A stretch of DNA of 50,888 bases from contig JAIEQJ010000011.1 in the NCBI GenBank assembly GCA_019747815.1, positions 1 to 50,888 on the forward strand, in the 5' to 3' direction. A model generated the notes under the pieces. It saw nothing but the letters and a program-made list of their open reading frames with translations, did no database searches and was not told where the DNA came from. Made by a program: the position numbers and the translations under genes. Below, piece by piece: positions 39,304 through 48,346 of the stretch. Each line of letters starts with the position of its first letter. Within the stretch, counting starts at the first letter, position 1. Origin of the DNA: Hyphomonadaceae bacterium (GTDB lineage: Bacteria; Pseudomonadota; Alphaproteobacteria; Rhizobiales; Hyphomicrobiaceae).

Positions 39304-42003
39304 ATGACAACCGCCACCACCACGGCCGCCACATCCTTCATCAACATCGGCGAGCGGACGAACGTCACGGGCTCGGCCAAGTTTCGCAAGCTGATCGAGG
39401 CGGGCGACTACGCGGCGGGGCTCGCCATTGCGCGCAGCCAGGTCGAGAACGGCGCGCAAGTGCTCGACGTCAACATGGACGAGGGCCTGCTCGATTCAGA
39501 GAAGGCGATGGTGACGTTCCTGAACCTCATCGCCTCCGAGCCCGACATCGCGCGCGTGCCGATCATGATCGACTCGTCCAAGTGGAGCGTGATCGAGGCG
39601 GGCCTCAAGTGCGTGCAGGGCAAGCCCATCGTCAACTCCATCAGCATGAAGGAGGGCGAGGAAGCCTTCCTCGATCACGCCCGAAAGGTGCTGCGCTACG
39701 GCGCCGCCGTCGTCGTGATGGCGTTCGACGAGACGGGCCAGGCCGACACCATCGCGCGCAAGGTCGAGATCTGCGAGCGCGCCTACAAGCTGCTGACCGA
39801 AAGGATCGGCTTCCCGCCCGAGGACATCATCTTCGATCCCAACATCTTCGCGGTGGCCACCGGCATCGAGGAGCACAACGAGTACGGCATCGCCTTCATC
39901 GAAGCGGTGCGCCAGATCAAGCAGAAGATGCCGCTTGTGCACTGCTCGGGCGGACTGTCGAACCTGTCGTTCGCATTCCGCGGCAACGAGCACGTGCGCC
40001 AAGCCATGCACTCGGTGTTCCTGTATCACGCCATTCCGGCCGGCCTCGACATGGCGATCGTCAACGCCGGCCAGATCACGATCTACGACGACATCGAGCC
40101 GGAGCTGAGGGAGCTGTGCGAGGACGTGATCCTCAACCGGCGGCCCGATGCGACCGACCGGCTGCTGGAGGCGGCCGCCAGGTTCAAGGGCGAGGGCGCG
40201 GCGAAGTCCAAGGAGAAGGACCTCGCCTGGCGCGAGGCGTCCGTGGAGGAGCGGCTCAAGCACGCGCTGGTGCACGGCATCAACGAGTACATCGAGACCG
40301 ACACGGAAGCCGCCCGCAAGCTCGCCGGCAAGCCCATCGAGGTGATCGAAGGGCCGCTGATGGCGGGCATGAACGTGGTGGGCGACCTGTTCGGGGCGGG
40401 CAAGATGTTCCTGCCGCAGGTGGTGAAATCGGCGCGCGTGATGAAGCAGGCCGTGGCCTACCTGCAACCTTACCTGGAAGCGGAGAAGAAGGCTTCCGGC
40501 CTCGACCAGAGGCCCGCGGCCGGCAAAGTAGTGATGGCCACGGTGAAGGGCGATGTGCACGACATCGGCAAGAACATCGTCGGCGTCGTGCTCCAGTGCA
40601 ACAACTACGAGGTGATCGACCTCGGCGTCATGGTGCCAGTGCAGAAGATCCTGGAGACGGCCAAGAAGGAGAAGGCCGACATCATCGGCCTGTCGGGGCT
40701 CATCACGCCTTCGCTCGACGAGATGTGCCACGTGGCGGCCGAGATGGAGCGCGAAGGCTTCAGCCTGCCGCTGCTGATCGGCGGGGCGACGACGAGCCGG
40801 GTGCATACGGCGGTGAAGATTACGCCGAACTACGAGCGCGGGCAGACGATCTATGTCACCGACGCCAGCCGGGCCGTGGGCGTGGTGTCGAACCTGATGT
40901 CGCACACCGAGCGCGGGCCCTACATGGACGGCGTGCGCAAGGAGTACGTGAAGATCCGCGAAGCTTATCTCAAGGGCGAAACCACCAAGACGCGCCTGCC
41001 GCTGCAGGCCGCGCGCGACAACCGCTTCAAGATCGACTGGACGGACTACACGCCGCCCAAGCCCAAGATGCTCGGCACACGCGCCTTTACGAGCTACGCG
41101 CTGGCGGAGCTGGTGCCCTATATCGACTGGACGCCGTTCTTCTCGACCTGGGAGCTGGCGGGCAAGTACCCGCGCATTCTGGAAGACAACGTGGTGGGCC
41201 CCGAGGCCCGGAAGCTGCTTGCCGATGCGCAGGCCCTGCTGAAGCGCCTGGTGGCGGAGAAGTGGTTGACGGCCAATGCCGTGATCGGCTTCTGGCCGGC
41301 CAATGCCGTCGGCGATGATATCGAGCTTTATGCCGACGACACGCGCCAGGCGCGGCTGGCGATGCTTTACACCCTGCGCCAGCAGATGGCGCGGGAGAAC
41401 CGGCGCGACCGCGCCAACACCGCGCTCGGCGATTTCGTGGCGCCGGCGGACAGCGGGCTTGCCGACTACATCGGCGCCTTCGCGGTGACGGCCGGCATCG
41501 GCGAGGCCGAGGCCCTCGCGCGTCATATCGACAAGACCGACGACTACGGGCGCATCATGCTGAAGGCCCTGGCGGACCGCCTCGCCGAGGCCTTCGCCGA
41601 GCGCATGCACGAGCGCGTGCGGCGCGAATTCTGGGGCTACGCGCCCAAGGAGAAGCTGTCCAACGAGGAGATGATCGCGGAGGCCTATCGCGGCATCCGC
41701 CCCGCACCCGGCTATCCCGCGCAGCCCGATCACACCGAGAAGGCGACGATTTTCAAGCTGCTGGATGCGGAAGCCCAGGCCGGCATCAAGCTGACCGAGA
41801 GTTTCGCCATGTGGCCTGGCGCGGCCGTCTCCGGCCTCTATTTCGCGCACCCCGAGAGCCATTATTTCGGCGTCGGAAAAGTCGAGCGCGATCAAGTGGA
41901 AGACTACGCCGCTCGCAAGGGCTGGACGCTTGAGGAGGCCGAGCGCTGGCTGGGCCCTGTCCTCAACTACGATCGCAAGCTCGCCCGCAGCGCGGCGGCC
42001 TGA
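39304..42003 (+). CDS. metH: Methionine synthase, folate/cobalamin/reactivation modules (split MetH, part 2)
   Basis: An 899-residue protein equal to MetH without the homocysteine domain. Pterin-binding domain: [60 protein letters not shown]. Cap plus cobalamin domain: [40 protein letters not shown] and the B12 motif [19 protein letters not shown] with lower axial His419, then [16 protein letters not shown] and [14 protein letters not shown]. The C-terminal AdoMet-dependent activation domain has [34 protein letters not shown] and [20 protein letters not shown]. It moves the methyl group from 5-methyl-THF via cob(I)alamin to homocysteine held by part 1. GGAG precedes the ATG at 8 nt. Confidence 0.96.
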   Translation: MTTATTTAATSFINIGERTNVTGSAKFRKLIEAGDYAAGLAIARSQVENGAQVLDVNMDEGLLDSEKAMVTFLNLIASEPDIARVPIMIDSSKWSVIEAGLKCVQGKPIVNSISMKEGEEAFLDHARKVLRYGAAVVVMAFDETGQADTIARKVEICERAYKLLTERIGFPPEDIIFDPNIFAVATGIEEHNEYGIAFIEAVRQIKQKMPLVHCSGGLSNLSFAFRGNEHVRQAMHSVFLYHAIPAGLDMAIVNAGQITIYDDIEPELRELCEDVILNRRPDATDRLLEAAARFKGEGAAKSKEKDLAWREASVEERLKHALVHGINEYIETDTEAARKLAGKPIEVIEGPLMAGMNVVGDLFGAGKMFLPQVVKSARVMKQAVAYLQPYLEAEKKASGLDQRPAAGKVVMATVKGDVHDIGKNIVGVVLQCNNYEVIDLGVMVPVQKILETAKKEKADIIGLSGLITPSLDEMCHVAAEMEREGFSLPLLIGGATTSRVHTAVKITPNYERGQTIYVTDASRAVGVVSNLMSHTERGPYMDGVRKEYVKIREAYLKGETTKTRLPLQAARDNRFKIDWTDYTPPKPKMLGTRAFTSYALAELVPYIDWTPFFSTWELAGKYPRILEDNVVGPEARKLLADAQALLKRLVAEKWLTANAVIGFWPANAVGDDIELYADDTRQARLAMLYTLRQQMARENRRDRANTALGDFVAPADSGLADYIGAFAVTAGIGEAEALARHIDKTDDYGRIMLKALADRLAEAFAERMHERVRREFWGYAPKEKLSNEEMIAEAYRGIRPAPGYPAQPDHTEKATIFKLLDAEAQAGIKLTESFAMWPGAAVSGLYFAHPESHYFGVGKVERDQVEDYAARKGWTLEEAERWLGPVLNYDRKLARSAAA

Positions 42004-42072
42004 TAGCCTTGCGGCGTCGATTCCCGTGCGGCTGGCGGGGCCGGAACGGGAAAATTTCAGGGGAAGGGGCAC

Positions 42073-42423
42073 ATGCTGTCACGTCTGATCCTTTTGGCCG
42101 TGCAACTCGTCGTCGCCTGGTTTGCTGCGCCGGAGATTGTCAAATATTTCCCTCGTTTCGGAGACCTCCAACTGTTCGTCTATGCGGTGGTCTTCGCCGT
42201 TCTCGTTTGGCTGGTCGGCCTGGTGCTCAGCCAGGTGCTGCGGGAGACCGGCATGCCGTCGAGCTCGACGCTGGTCACGTGCCTCATCGTTGCGCTCATT
42301 GGCGCCGCGCTCATTATGTGGCTGCCTGCGCTTTTCCCAGACATTGGCCGCCTGCTACCGCGGATCGACAGCCGCCTCTATCCGCTGATCGGCGCCGTCC
42401 TCGGCTATCACATGAAGCGCTGA
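42073..42423 (+). CDS. Small integral membrane protein, unknown function
   Basis: A 116-residue protein with three predicted membrane segments: LILLAVQLVVAWFAAPEIV, LFVYAVVFAVLVWLVGLVLS and TCLIVALIGAALIMWLPALF, then a C-terminal IGAVLGYHMKR. The ATG at 42073 has GGGGAAGGGG just upstream. It lies 69 bp after metH part 2 and may ride on that transcript, ending at the terminator at 42455-42480. I do not recognise a named family. Confidence 0.78.
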   Translation: MLSRLILLAVQLVVAWFAAPEIVKYFPRFGDLQLFVYAVVFAVLVWLVGLVLSQVLRETGMPSSSTLVTCLIVALIGAALIMWLPALFPDIGRLLPRIDSRLYPLIGAVLGYHMKR

Positions 42424-42454
42424 AGGCGGCGATTTTTCAGCAATGCGAAAAGAC

Positions 42455-42480
42455 AAAGGCGCGGGTGGCCCCGCGCCTTT
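42455..42480 (+). terminator. Strong hairpin terminator
   Basis: AAAGGCGCGGG-TGGC-CCCGCGCCTTT, an 11-bp perfect stem with a 4-base loop, 31 bp after the small membrane protein gene and preceded by an A-rich stretch (GAAAAGACAAAGG). It likely ends the methionine operon transcript. Confidence 0.78.
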
Positions 42481-42562
42481 GCTTCAACTGGAGAGATTGG
42501 TCGGATTGGTGATGGGCCGATCGGGTTTTCCTGCGATCTTGGCCCCGTGCTTGCGCCCAATC

Positions 42563-42646
42563 TCAGAACATGCCCAAGACGATGGCGGTAAGGAAGGCGA
42601 AGGAGACGATGGCGGCAAGCACGTTGAGCCTCATCCTCAGTTCCAT
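42563..42646 (-). CDS. 27-residue single-helix membrane peptide
   Basis: From ATG at 42646 to TGA at 42563: MELRMRLNVLAAIVSFAFLT then AIVLGMF. A basic N-terminus followed by one hydrophobic helix is the usual shape of bacterial small membrane proteins. AAAGGAAG precedes the ATG at good spacing. Similar tiny 'xLNxLAAIVSFxFxxAIVLG' peptides occur, as I recall, in other Hyphomicrobiales, but this was not checked. The gene is isolated, opposite in strand to its neighbours. No function is known. Confidence 0.5.
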   Translation of the reverse strand: MELRMRLNVLAAIVSFAFLTAIVLGMF

Positions 42647-43077
42647 CTTGGCTTCCTTTGCCGGAATGAGCCGGCACTCCAGCGCCGGTTGTACGGCGCC
42701 AAGTGCGTGAGTCTAAGGAGGCTTCGCCGGGGCGCCAAGCTAAATTCGCTGTTGCAGTGCATTAATATTTCCATCGACCGTGTAGTTTCCGACGCGCCGC
42801 ACCACAGATGCTGATTAACCACACGGTAGACTTGCCCGACACGTAATCACCCAGACGTTTATCCAATGTATTAATCAAATGTTCACTTAGATCATCGGCG
42901 TCGGCCCCAAAGTTTTCTCAATACTGCCAGGTCTGAGCTTGGGCAGGGCGCCGTCAGAGCCAAGAACACGTCATGTTACCGAATGTTGCCGGCTAGGCAC
43001 AGGGGCGGATCATGGTAGGTTTCCGGTCCGAGCGCGGGGTTGTCTCGGCACTCCGGTCATTGCAGGGGGACTGCGAC
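42647..43077. other. AT-richer intergenic region before acuI
   Basis: About 430 bp without a supported gene. 42740-42935 is clearly richer in A/T than the rest of the window (for example CATTAATATTTCC and TGTATTAATCAAATG), consistent with promoter DNA for acuI and for the small membrane peptide gene. I see no defined operator or RNA fold. Confidence 0.4.
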
Positions 43078-44064
43078 ATGCAACGATTCAAGGCTCTGGT
43101 GGCCTCCAAGGGTGCGGCGGCGGGCCCCGAGCTGGCCTGGAAGGAGCTCGGCGAGGCCGACCTGATGGACGGAGACGTCCTGGTCAGGGTCAGCCACTCC
43201 ACCATCAACTACAAGGACGGCCTGGCCCTCACCGGCAAGGCGCCCGTGATCCGGCGCTGGCCGATGATCCCGGGCATCGATTTTGCCGGCACGGTGGTGT
43301 CGTCCACCCATGGCAGCTTCAAGGCTGGCGATGCGGTGATCCTCAACGGCTGGGGGTGTGGCGAGACGCACCTGGGCGCCTATGCGCAGATGGCCCGCGT
43401 CAAAGGCGACTGGCTGGTGCCGAAGCCGGGCGCATTCACGGCCGCCGAGACCATGGCGATCGGCACGGCCGGCTATACGGCCATGCTGTGCGTGCTGGCG
43501 CTCGAGCGCAACGGCCTGACGCCCGACAAAGGTCCGATCGTCGTGACCGGCGCGGCGGGCGGGGTGGGCAGTGTCGCCATCGCGCTGCTGGCCAAGCTCG
43601 GCTATCAGGTGATCGCCTCCACGGGCCGTGCTGGCGAGCGCGACTATCTCATGAGGCTCGGCGCCAGCGAGATCGTCGATCGCGCCGAATTGGCAGCGCC
43701 GGCGCGGCCGCTCGGCAAGGAGCGCTGGGCCGGCGGCATCGATGCCGTGGGCAGCCACACGCTGGCGAATGTGCTGAGCATGGTGAGGTATGGCGGCGCC
43801 GTTGCCGCCTGCGGCCTGGCGCAGGGCATGGATCTGGCCACCTCCGTTGCGCCGTTCATTCTGCGCGGCGTGACGCTGGCGGGCGTGGATTCGGTGATGG
43901 CGCCGAAGGCGGTTCGCGTCGAAGCGTGGAACCGGCTGGCGCGCGATCTCGACAAAGCCAAGCTCCATGCCATGACCGTGACGCGGCCCATTGAGGACGT
44001 TGTCGCGCTGGCGCCGGAGATCCTGGCCGGCAAGGTGCGCGGCCGCGTGGTGCTCGAAATTTGA
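43078..44064 (+). CDS. acuI: Acrylyl-CoA reductase AcuI-like (MDR family quinone oxidoreductase)
   Basis: A 328-residue medium-chain reductase of the YhdH/AcuI group, which reduces acryloyl-CoA to propionyl-CoA with NADPH. It reads [90 protein letters not shown] and the cofactor loop [40 protein letters not shown], ending [18 protein letters not shown]. No zinc ligands are present, as expected. The ATG at 43078 follows GGGGGA; upstream codons in frame lack homology. The family role is established, the physiological substrate here is inferred. Confidence 0.9.
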   Translation: MQRFKALVASKGAAAGPELAWKELGEADLMDGDVLVRVSHSTINYKDGLALTGKAPVIRRWPMIPGIDFAGTVVSSTHGSFKAGDAVILNGWGCGETHLGAYAQMARVKGDWLVPKPGAFTAAETMAIGTAGYTAMLCVLALERNGLTPDKGPIVVTGAAGGVGSVAIALLAKLGYQVIASTGRAGERDYLMRLGASEIVDRAELAAPARPLGKERWAGGIDAVGSHTLANVLSMVRYGGAVAACGLAQGMDLATSVAPFILRGVTLAGVDSVMAPKAVRVEAWNRLARDLDKAKLHAMTVTRPIEDVVALAPEILAGKVRGRVVLEI

Positions 44065-44209
44065 GCGCCGGCATCGCGAGGAGAGCGGGGGAGCGTGCGC
44101 GGCGCCGGCTCAGCCCGCTCCGTCTTTGTCGCATCTCGCCTTGATTTTGCCAGGAAATGCTGGCGCGTAGACAGCAGCGGGGACGGCACGAACATGAGGG
44201 GTAGTCACA

Positions 44210-45073
44210 ATGGCGCCCTCCGCTCACCGCTCGTCTGCAAGCGAGGCCTTTGGGCCCTACGCTGCGTATCATCGCTACGACCATGCCGCGCACAACGCGG
44301 CAGACCGGGCGGCAGACCGGGCGGCAGACTGGGACGTTCTGCCCGGCGAGCGGATCGGCCCGCCTCCGGCGCGGCGGCGCGGCAAGATTGTGCTGCTGGG
44401 TCTCATTGCGGCGACGACACTGGGCGGCTGGGGGCTGCTGAGCGGACGCCTGGCCTGGCCGGCGTGGTTGCCGAGCAATCCCGCGGCTGTGCTCGCCTGG
44501 CTGGAGCGCAAGACGCCCGCGCCTGTCGAGCGCGCCGCGCCGGCTGTCGCTGAACGCATCGCACCTTCCGAGCCGATGCCGAAACTGGCCACCGTCGACG
44601 TGCCGCCGTCGCCGGCTCCGCGCCAAGACAGTGCCGTTCCACCCGCGGTGGAAAAGTTCAGCTCGCCCTTGACGACGGGTTCGCTTCCATTCTCGTCCAA
44701 GGGCGGTGATGCGGCGGCTGAACCGCTGCCTCGGATCGCTCCCGACCCTGCCGATCCGTATCAGACCAAGGCAGCCGCCGTCGGCCTTCATCCCGGCCTG
44801 TCGCGTGTCCTGCTGACGCGGCTGTCGGCGACCGACTACCGCAATGCGGGCATCGCCATCGAGACCGCGCTCGCCGAAACGCCCGACAACGGCGTGTACG
44901 CCTGGCCGCGCCAGCGCAAGCCCGAGCTAGCGCTCTTTCGGGTGAGCTTCGTGGCCGGGGCGCCGAGCGGCTGCCGGCGGTACGTCGTGACCGTGACCAA
45001 GGATGGCTGGTTGACGACGGCGCTGCCCATGGAGAGATGCGGGACGCAGCCTCGCCAGGCGCGACGCGGATAG
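44210..45073 (+). CDS. Hypothetical single-pass membrane protein with RAAD repeat
   Basis: A 287-residue protein. The N-terminus is low complexity (YAAYHRYDHAAHNAADRAAD) and is encoded by a 12-bp tandem repeat GGCGGCAGACCG (about 44299-44332). One membrane segment follows (KIVLLGLIAATTLGGWGLL), then a Pro/Ala-rich linker and a compact C-terminal domain (HPGLSRVLLTRLSATDYRNA, AIETALAETPDNGVYAWPRQ, SGCRRYVVTVTKDGWLTTAL) with two Cys. The C-terminal part looks conserved and exported to the periplasm, but I cannot name a family. Confidence 0.78.
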   Translation: MAPSAHRSSASEAFGPYAAYHRYDHAAHNAADRAADRAADWDVLPGERIGPPPARRRGKIVLLGLIAATTLGGWGLLSGRLAWPAWLPSNPAAVLAWLERKTPAPVERAAPAVAERIAPSEPMPKLATVDVPPSPAPRQDSAVPPAVEKFSSPLTTGSLPFSSKGGDAAAEPLPRIAPDPADPYQTKAAAVGLHPGLSRVLLTRLSATDYRNAGIAIETALAETPDNGVYAWPRQRKPELALFRVSFVAGAPSGCRRYVVTVTKDGWLTTALPMERCGTQPRQARRG

Positions 45074-45141
45074 CTCTCTGCACGTGCTCCGGCGCAGAAC
45101 GATGACAGCGGAGTGATGAGCGCCGGCGTGGCCGGCGTCCG

Positions 45142-45933
45142 TCATCGGCGTGTCCAGCGTGCCGGCCGCTTCTCGGCGAACGAGGCCAGACCCTCGCCGG
45201 CCTCCGCCGAACGCCGCTTGGCGGCGTGACTGGTGCTGAGCGCATCGAGCGTGGCAGGGTCGAAGCCGCCCCAGGCGCTTTCCAGGATCCAGGCCTTGGT
45301 TTCGGCGATGGCCTGCGGCCCGTTCTCCAGGAGGTGCGCGATCATCGCCTCGCCCGCCGCCGCCAGCGTGTCGGGCATCACGACCTGGTGCACGAGCCCG
45401 ATGCGGCGGGCCTCGGCGGCGTCGAAGCGCTCGCCGGTCAGGGCGTAGCGCCGTAGCTGGCGGGCCGAGATGGCATCGCTGAGCTGCGGGATGATGATGG
45501 CCGGCGTCAGCCCCCAGCGCACCTCCGAGATCGAGAAGACGGCGTTGTCGGCGGCGATCACCACATCGCAGGCGGCGATCAGGCCGGTGCCGCCGCCGAA
45601 GCAGCCCCCTTGCACCAGCGCGACGGTCGGCACCGGCAGCCGGTTGAGGCGGTCGACGGCCTCCGCCGTAGCCCGGCTGACGCGCGCGTTCTCCTCGGCA
45701 GAGGCCTCGCGCACCTGCCGGATCCACTTGAGGTCGGCGCCGGCCTGGAAGTGCCGACCACTGCCCGTGATGAGGATGACGCGCAGCTCCGGTTGGCCGG
45801 CCAGTTCCGCCATGGCGGCGAGCAGGCCCTCGATCAGGGCGCCGTTGTAGGCATTGCCGACCTCGGGACGGTTCAGCGTGAGGGTGGCAACCCCGCGCGG
45901 ATCGAGGCTGGCAAGAACGGGGTTTGTCGTCAT
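45142..45933 (-). CDS. Enoyl-CoA hydratase/isomerase family protein
   Basis: A 263-residue crotonase-fold enzyme. Oxyanion-hole loops: SGRHFQAGADLKWIRQVREA and VALVQGGCFGGGTGLIAACD; then VFSISEVRWGLTPAIIIPQL, RYALTGERFDAAEARRIGLV and a C-terminal trimerisation region. The AGADLKWM-type loop and FGGG resemble methylglutaconyl-CoA hydratase-like members of leucine breakdown, but no leucine-pathway genes are adjacent, so the substrate is open. A GTG directly before the ATG (45936) is the alternative start, with slightly better spacing from GGGGAG. Confidence 0.92.
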   Translation of the reverse strand: MTTNPVLASLDPRGVATLTLNRPEVGNAYNGALIEGLLAAMAELAGQPELRVILITGSGRHFQAGADLKWIRQVREASAEENARVSRATAEAVDRLNRLPVPTVALVQGGCFGGGTGLIAACDVVIAADNAVFSISEVRWGLTPAIIIPQLSDAISARQLRRYALTGERFDAAEARRIGLVHQVVMPDTLAAAGEAMIAHLLENGPQAIAETKAWILESAWGGFDPATLDALSTSHAAKRRSAEAGEGLASFAEKRPARWTRR

Positions 45934-46283
45934 CACGGCACGGCTCCCCAGGGCAGGATGATCGCCGACCTACACCAGGCGCCGCGGCCGCTGCAATGCG
46001 ATTCGGGGCTTGACCCGCGTCCGTCGCGCAGCACTCACCCGCGCCGGCTTGCGCGGCCACCTGCACAATGGGGCGCAAGCGCAACCGGACGCGCCCTTTC
46101 GGCCACGCCCGCCGATATCACCAGTTGGTGAACCGTCTTTGTTTAGCCATATCTCTGCCTCGTAGGTATAGAGGCGCGGCGGACGGGCGATGCGCCATGG
46201 GGAATGTCGCGGTCAGCGCAATTTAGCGGCTGGGTGTCGTTGCTTGGATGGCGCCACCGGCGTGGCATTGAAAGAAGGCAGGC
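45934..46283. other. Intergenic region between divergent hydratase and L,D-transpeptidase genes
   Basis: 350 bp holding the promoters of both divergent genes. I see no supported gene, hairpin terminator or repeated operator. The stretch at 46130-46175 is A/T-richer and is the likeliest promoter position for the transpeptidase gene. Confidence 0.35.
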
Positions 46284-47696
46284 ATGGTTGCGGAAGGCGC
46301 AAACAGACGTGACCCGAACACGCGTGACCTCAATAGGCGTGGCCTCAACAGGCCTGGCAAGGCAGGCCCGGGCGAGACCTCGCGCCGGAGCGTTGTCTTT
46401 GCCGCGCTGCTGACGCCGTTTGCTCCTTCGGCCTTCGCGCAAGACCCGCAGTGGTGGGAGAAGTTTCCGGGCTTCGGTCGCCCTGAGGGCGCGCGGCATG
46501 CAGCCAACGACGAGCGTCGGCGCCCCGAGGCTCTCAACGACTTGCGTCCCGACCAGGTGCCGCTGCGCAGCCAGCAAATGGTCGAAGCCCTCGACGATGC
46601 CATCCAGCGCTATCAGCAGATCGTCTCGAACGGCGGCTGGCCCGCCATTCCGGGCACGCGGCCGATCCGACCGGAGGACAACGACGGGCGCGTTGAGCTT
46701 CTCTACCGGCGCCTCGCCGCCAGCGGCGAGTGGACGGCGCGGCCGTCCCAGACCTTTTTCGGCATCGATTATTCCGAGGGGCTGGAGAGCGCGGTGCGAC
46801 GCTTCCAGGAGAATCACGGCCTGCGCGTGACGGGCCGCGTGGACCGGGCGACGCTGCAGGCCTTGAACATTCCAGCCCAGGCGCGCCTGGCCCAGCTCAG
46901 GATCAATCAGCAGCGCCTCAGGGACCTGTTGGCCCAGAGGATCGAGGACCGCTACGTGCTGGTGAATGCCGCGTCCTTCCAGCTCGAGGCGGTCGAGCGA
47001 CACCAGGTGGCGCTGCGCCATCGGGTGATCGTCGGCAAGCCGGATCGCCAGACGCCGACCGTGCGCGCGACCATCAGGGCGCTCAATTTCTTTCCCTACT
47101 GGCGCGTGCCGGAAAGCATCGCCAACCTCGATCTCATCCCGCGCCTCGTCAAGGAACCGGGCTACCTGCAGCAGGAGCGCATCCGCGTGCTCACGGGCTC
47201 GTTCAACGGGCCGGAGATCGATGCCTCCGCCATCAACTGGCGCCAGGTCGATGCCAACAAGCTGAGGTTCCGCCAGGATCCCGGGCCGCAGAATGCCCTG
47301 GGGCTGGTGCGCATCGACATGCCCAACGAGCATGGCGTCTATCTGCACGACACGCCCCTCAAGCCGCTCTTCAATAATCGGGGACGCGCGTTCAGCGCCG
47401 GGTGCGTGCGCGTGCAGGAGGTGTTTACGCTGGTGGAGTGGATCGCCAAGCACGAGTCGGGCTGGGAGCAGCCCGGACGCGTGCAGGAGGTGATCGCCGC
47501 AGGCCAGGCGCTCGACGTCACATTGACGCGGCCGGTGCCGGTTCTGTTCGCCTATGTCACGGCGTGGGCCGAGCTGGACGGACGCGTCATCTTCCGGCCT
47601 GACATGTACGCGCGCGATGGCGTGCGCGATCTGGCGGCATCGACGGAGCACGACCCCGAGGAAGGGCCGGCCCCGCGCTGGACGTTGGCGCCCTGA
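46284..47696 (+). CDS. L,D-transpeptidase (YcbB/LdtD-type) with peptidoglycan-binding domain
   Basis: A 470-residue periplasmic cross-linking enzyme making 3-3 bonds in peptidoglycan. The N-terminus has an Arg/Asn-rich stretch (DPNTRDLNRRGLNRPG), then an export signal (SVVFAALLTPFAPSAFAQ). A peptidoglycan-binding helix bundle follows (LESAVRRFQENHGLRVTGRV, DRATLQALNI). The YkuD catalytic domain has LNFFPYWRVPESIA, HGVYLHDTPLKPLFNN (His355) and AFSAGCVRVQEVFTLVEW with Cys374. Residues and spacing are intact. The ATG at 46284 lies after GAAGGCAGG. Confidence 0.93.
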   Translation: MVAEGANRRDPNTRDLNRRGLNRPGKAGPGETSRRSVVFAALLTPFAPSAFAQDPQWWEKFPGFGRPEGARHAANDERRRPEALNDLRPDQVPLRSQQMVEALDDAIQRYQQIVSNGGWPAIPGTRPIRPEDNDGRVELLYRRLAASGEWTARPSQTFFGIDYSEGLESAVRRFQENHGLRVTGRVDRATLQALNIPAQARLAQLRINQQRLRDLLAQRIEDRYVLVNAASFQLEAVERHQVALRHRVIVGKPDRQTPTVRATIRALNFFPYWRVPESIANLDLIPRLVKEPGYLQQERIRVLTGSFNGPEIDASAINWRQVDANKLRFRQDPGPQNALGLVRIDMPNEHGVYLHDTPLKPLFNNRGRAFSAGCVRVQEVFTLVEWIAKHESGWEQPGRVQEVIAAGQALDVTLTRPVPVLFAYVTAWAELDGRVIFRPDMYARDGVRDLAASTEHDPEEGPAPRWTLAP

Positions 47697-47786
47697 GCCT
47701 GCAGCCGTCATGAGCGTGCCGGGCCAGGGCCTCGTGCGGCTTGCGATCGTCGGCGCGCCAGATGAGATCGAGGCCGCCTTGCGACG

Positions 47787-48257
47787 CTATCTCGACTTCA
47801 CGAGTTCGGGGAAGGGAGCGTAGGAGAGCTTGCCGCACGTGGCAGCGTTTCTTGCCGCAGCCGCAAAGGCGCCTCCGGCCGCAGGGTTGATGGCGTTCGG
47901 GTCGAAGGTTTCTTCGATCTGTCCGCCCTTGAACATGAAGGCAAGAGAATAGGTCTGCTGGATCAGCGGGCCCTGTGCCGTCCATCTGGCGCACACGATC
48001 GGCCGGGCGCCGCCCCATCCGAACGGCCCCTCCCATAGGCCCGGTCGAGAAATCTCCGCCCGCAGCACCTTGCCGCGATCGACGTTGGCTGCAAGATACC
48101 GCGCAACCATGGATCGGTAGCTCGGCGGCACAGCCGCAGTCGCGGTGCCCCGGCCGGACTTGTCGGCACCTGATGCATCCGTTGTCGCGCATCCCCCAAG
48201 GGTGACGAGAATGACAGCGACAATGGGTAATCCCAGGACCCGGCTACGGCCGTGCAT
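47787..48257 (-). CDS. Small lipoprotein, unknown function
   Basis: A 156-residue protein with a lipoprotein signal (MHGRSRVLGLPIVAVILVTL then GGCATTD; lipobox LGGC). The mature part has VPPSYRSMVARYLAANVDRG, KVLRAEISRPGLWEGPFGWG, ARPIVCARWTAQGPL and AAAARNAATCGKLSYAPFPE, with two Cys that may pair. I recall similar short lipoproteins in Hyphomicrobiales with no known function. The ATG at 48257 follows GGAGGGAG; the frame is open 17 codons further. It ends tail-to-tail with the L,D-transpeptidase gene, 90 bp away. Confidence 0.82.
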   Translation of the reverse strand: MHGRSRVLGLPIVAVILVTLGGCATTDASGADKSGRGTATAAVPPSYRSMVARYLAANVDRGKVLRAEISRPGLWEGPFGWGGARPIVCARWTAQGPLIQQTYSLAFMFKGGQIEETFDPNAINPAAGGAFAAAARNAATCGKLSYAPFPELVKSR

Positions 48258-48346
48258 AAACACTCCCTCCCTCCAACGAGCAGGGTGGATAGCACGGCAC
48301 GGAAACACAGATTACTGTCGATTGACGGCCGTCGGATGGCGGACCA

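Noticed and set aside
39102-41318. 738-codon open frame on the plus strand beginning in the metH gap
   Set aside because: Runs in another frame through metH part 2, rich in Arg/Gly/Ala; metH has all motifs in its own frame.
39496-42072. 858-codon open frame on the minus strand
   Set aside because: Antisense shadow of metH part 2; His/Arg/Leu-rich, no homology.
42637-42822. 61-codon minus-strand frame near the small peptide gene
   Set aside because: No Shine-Dalgarno and no membrane or domain feature, unlike the 27-codon frame nearby.
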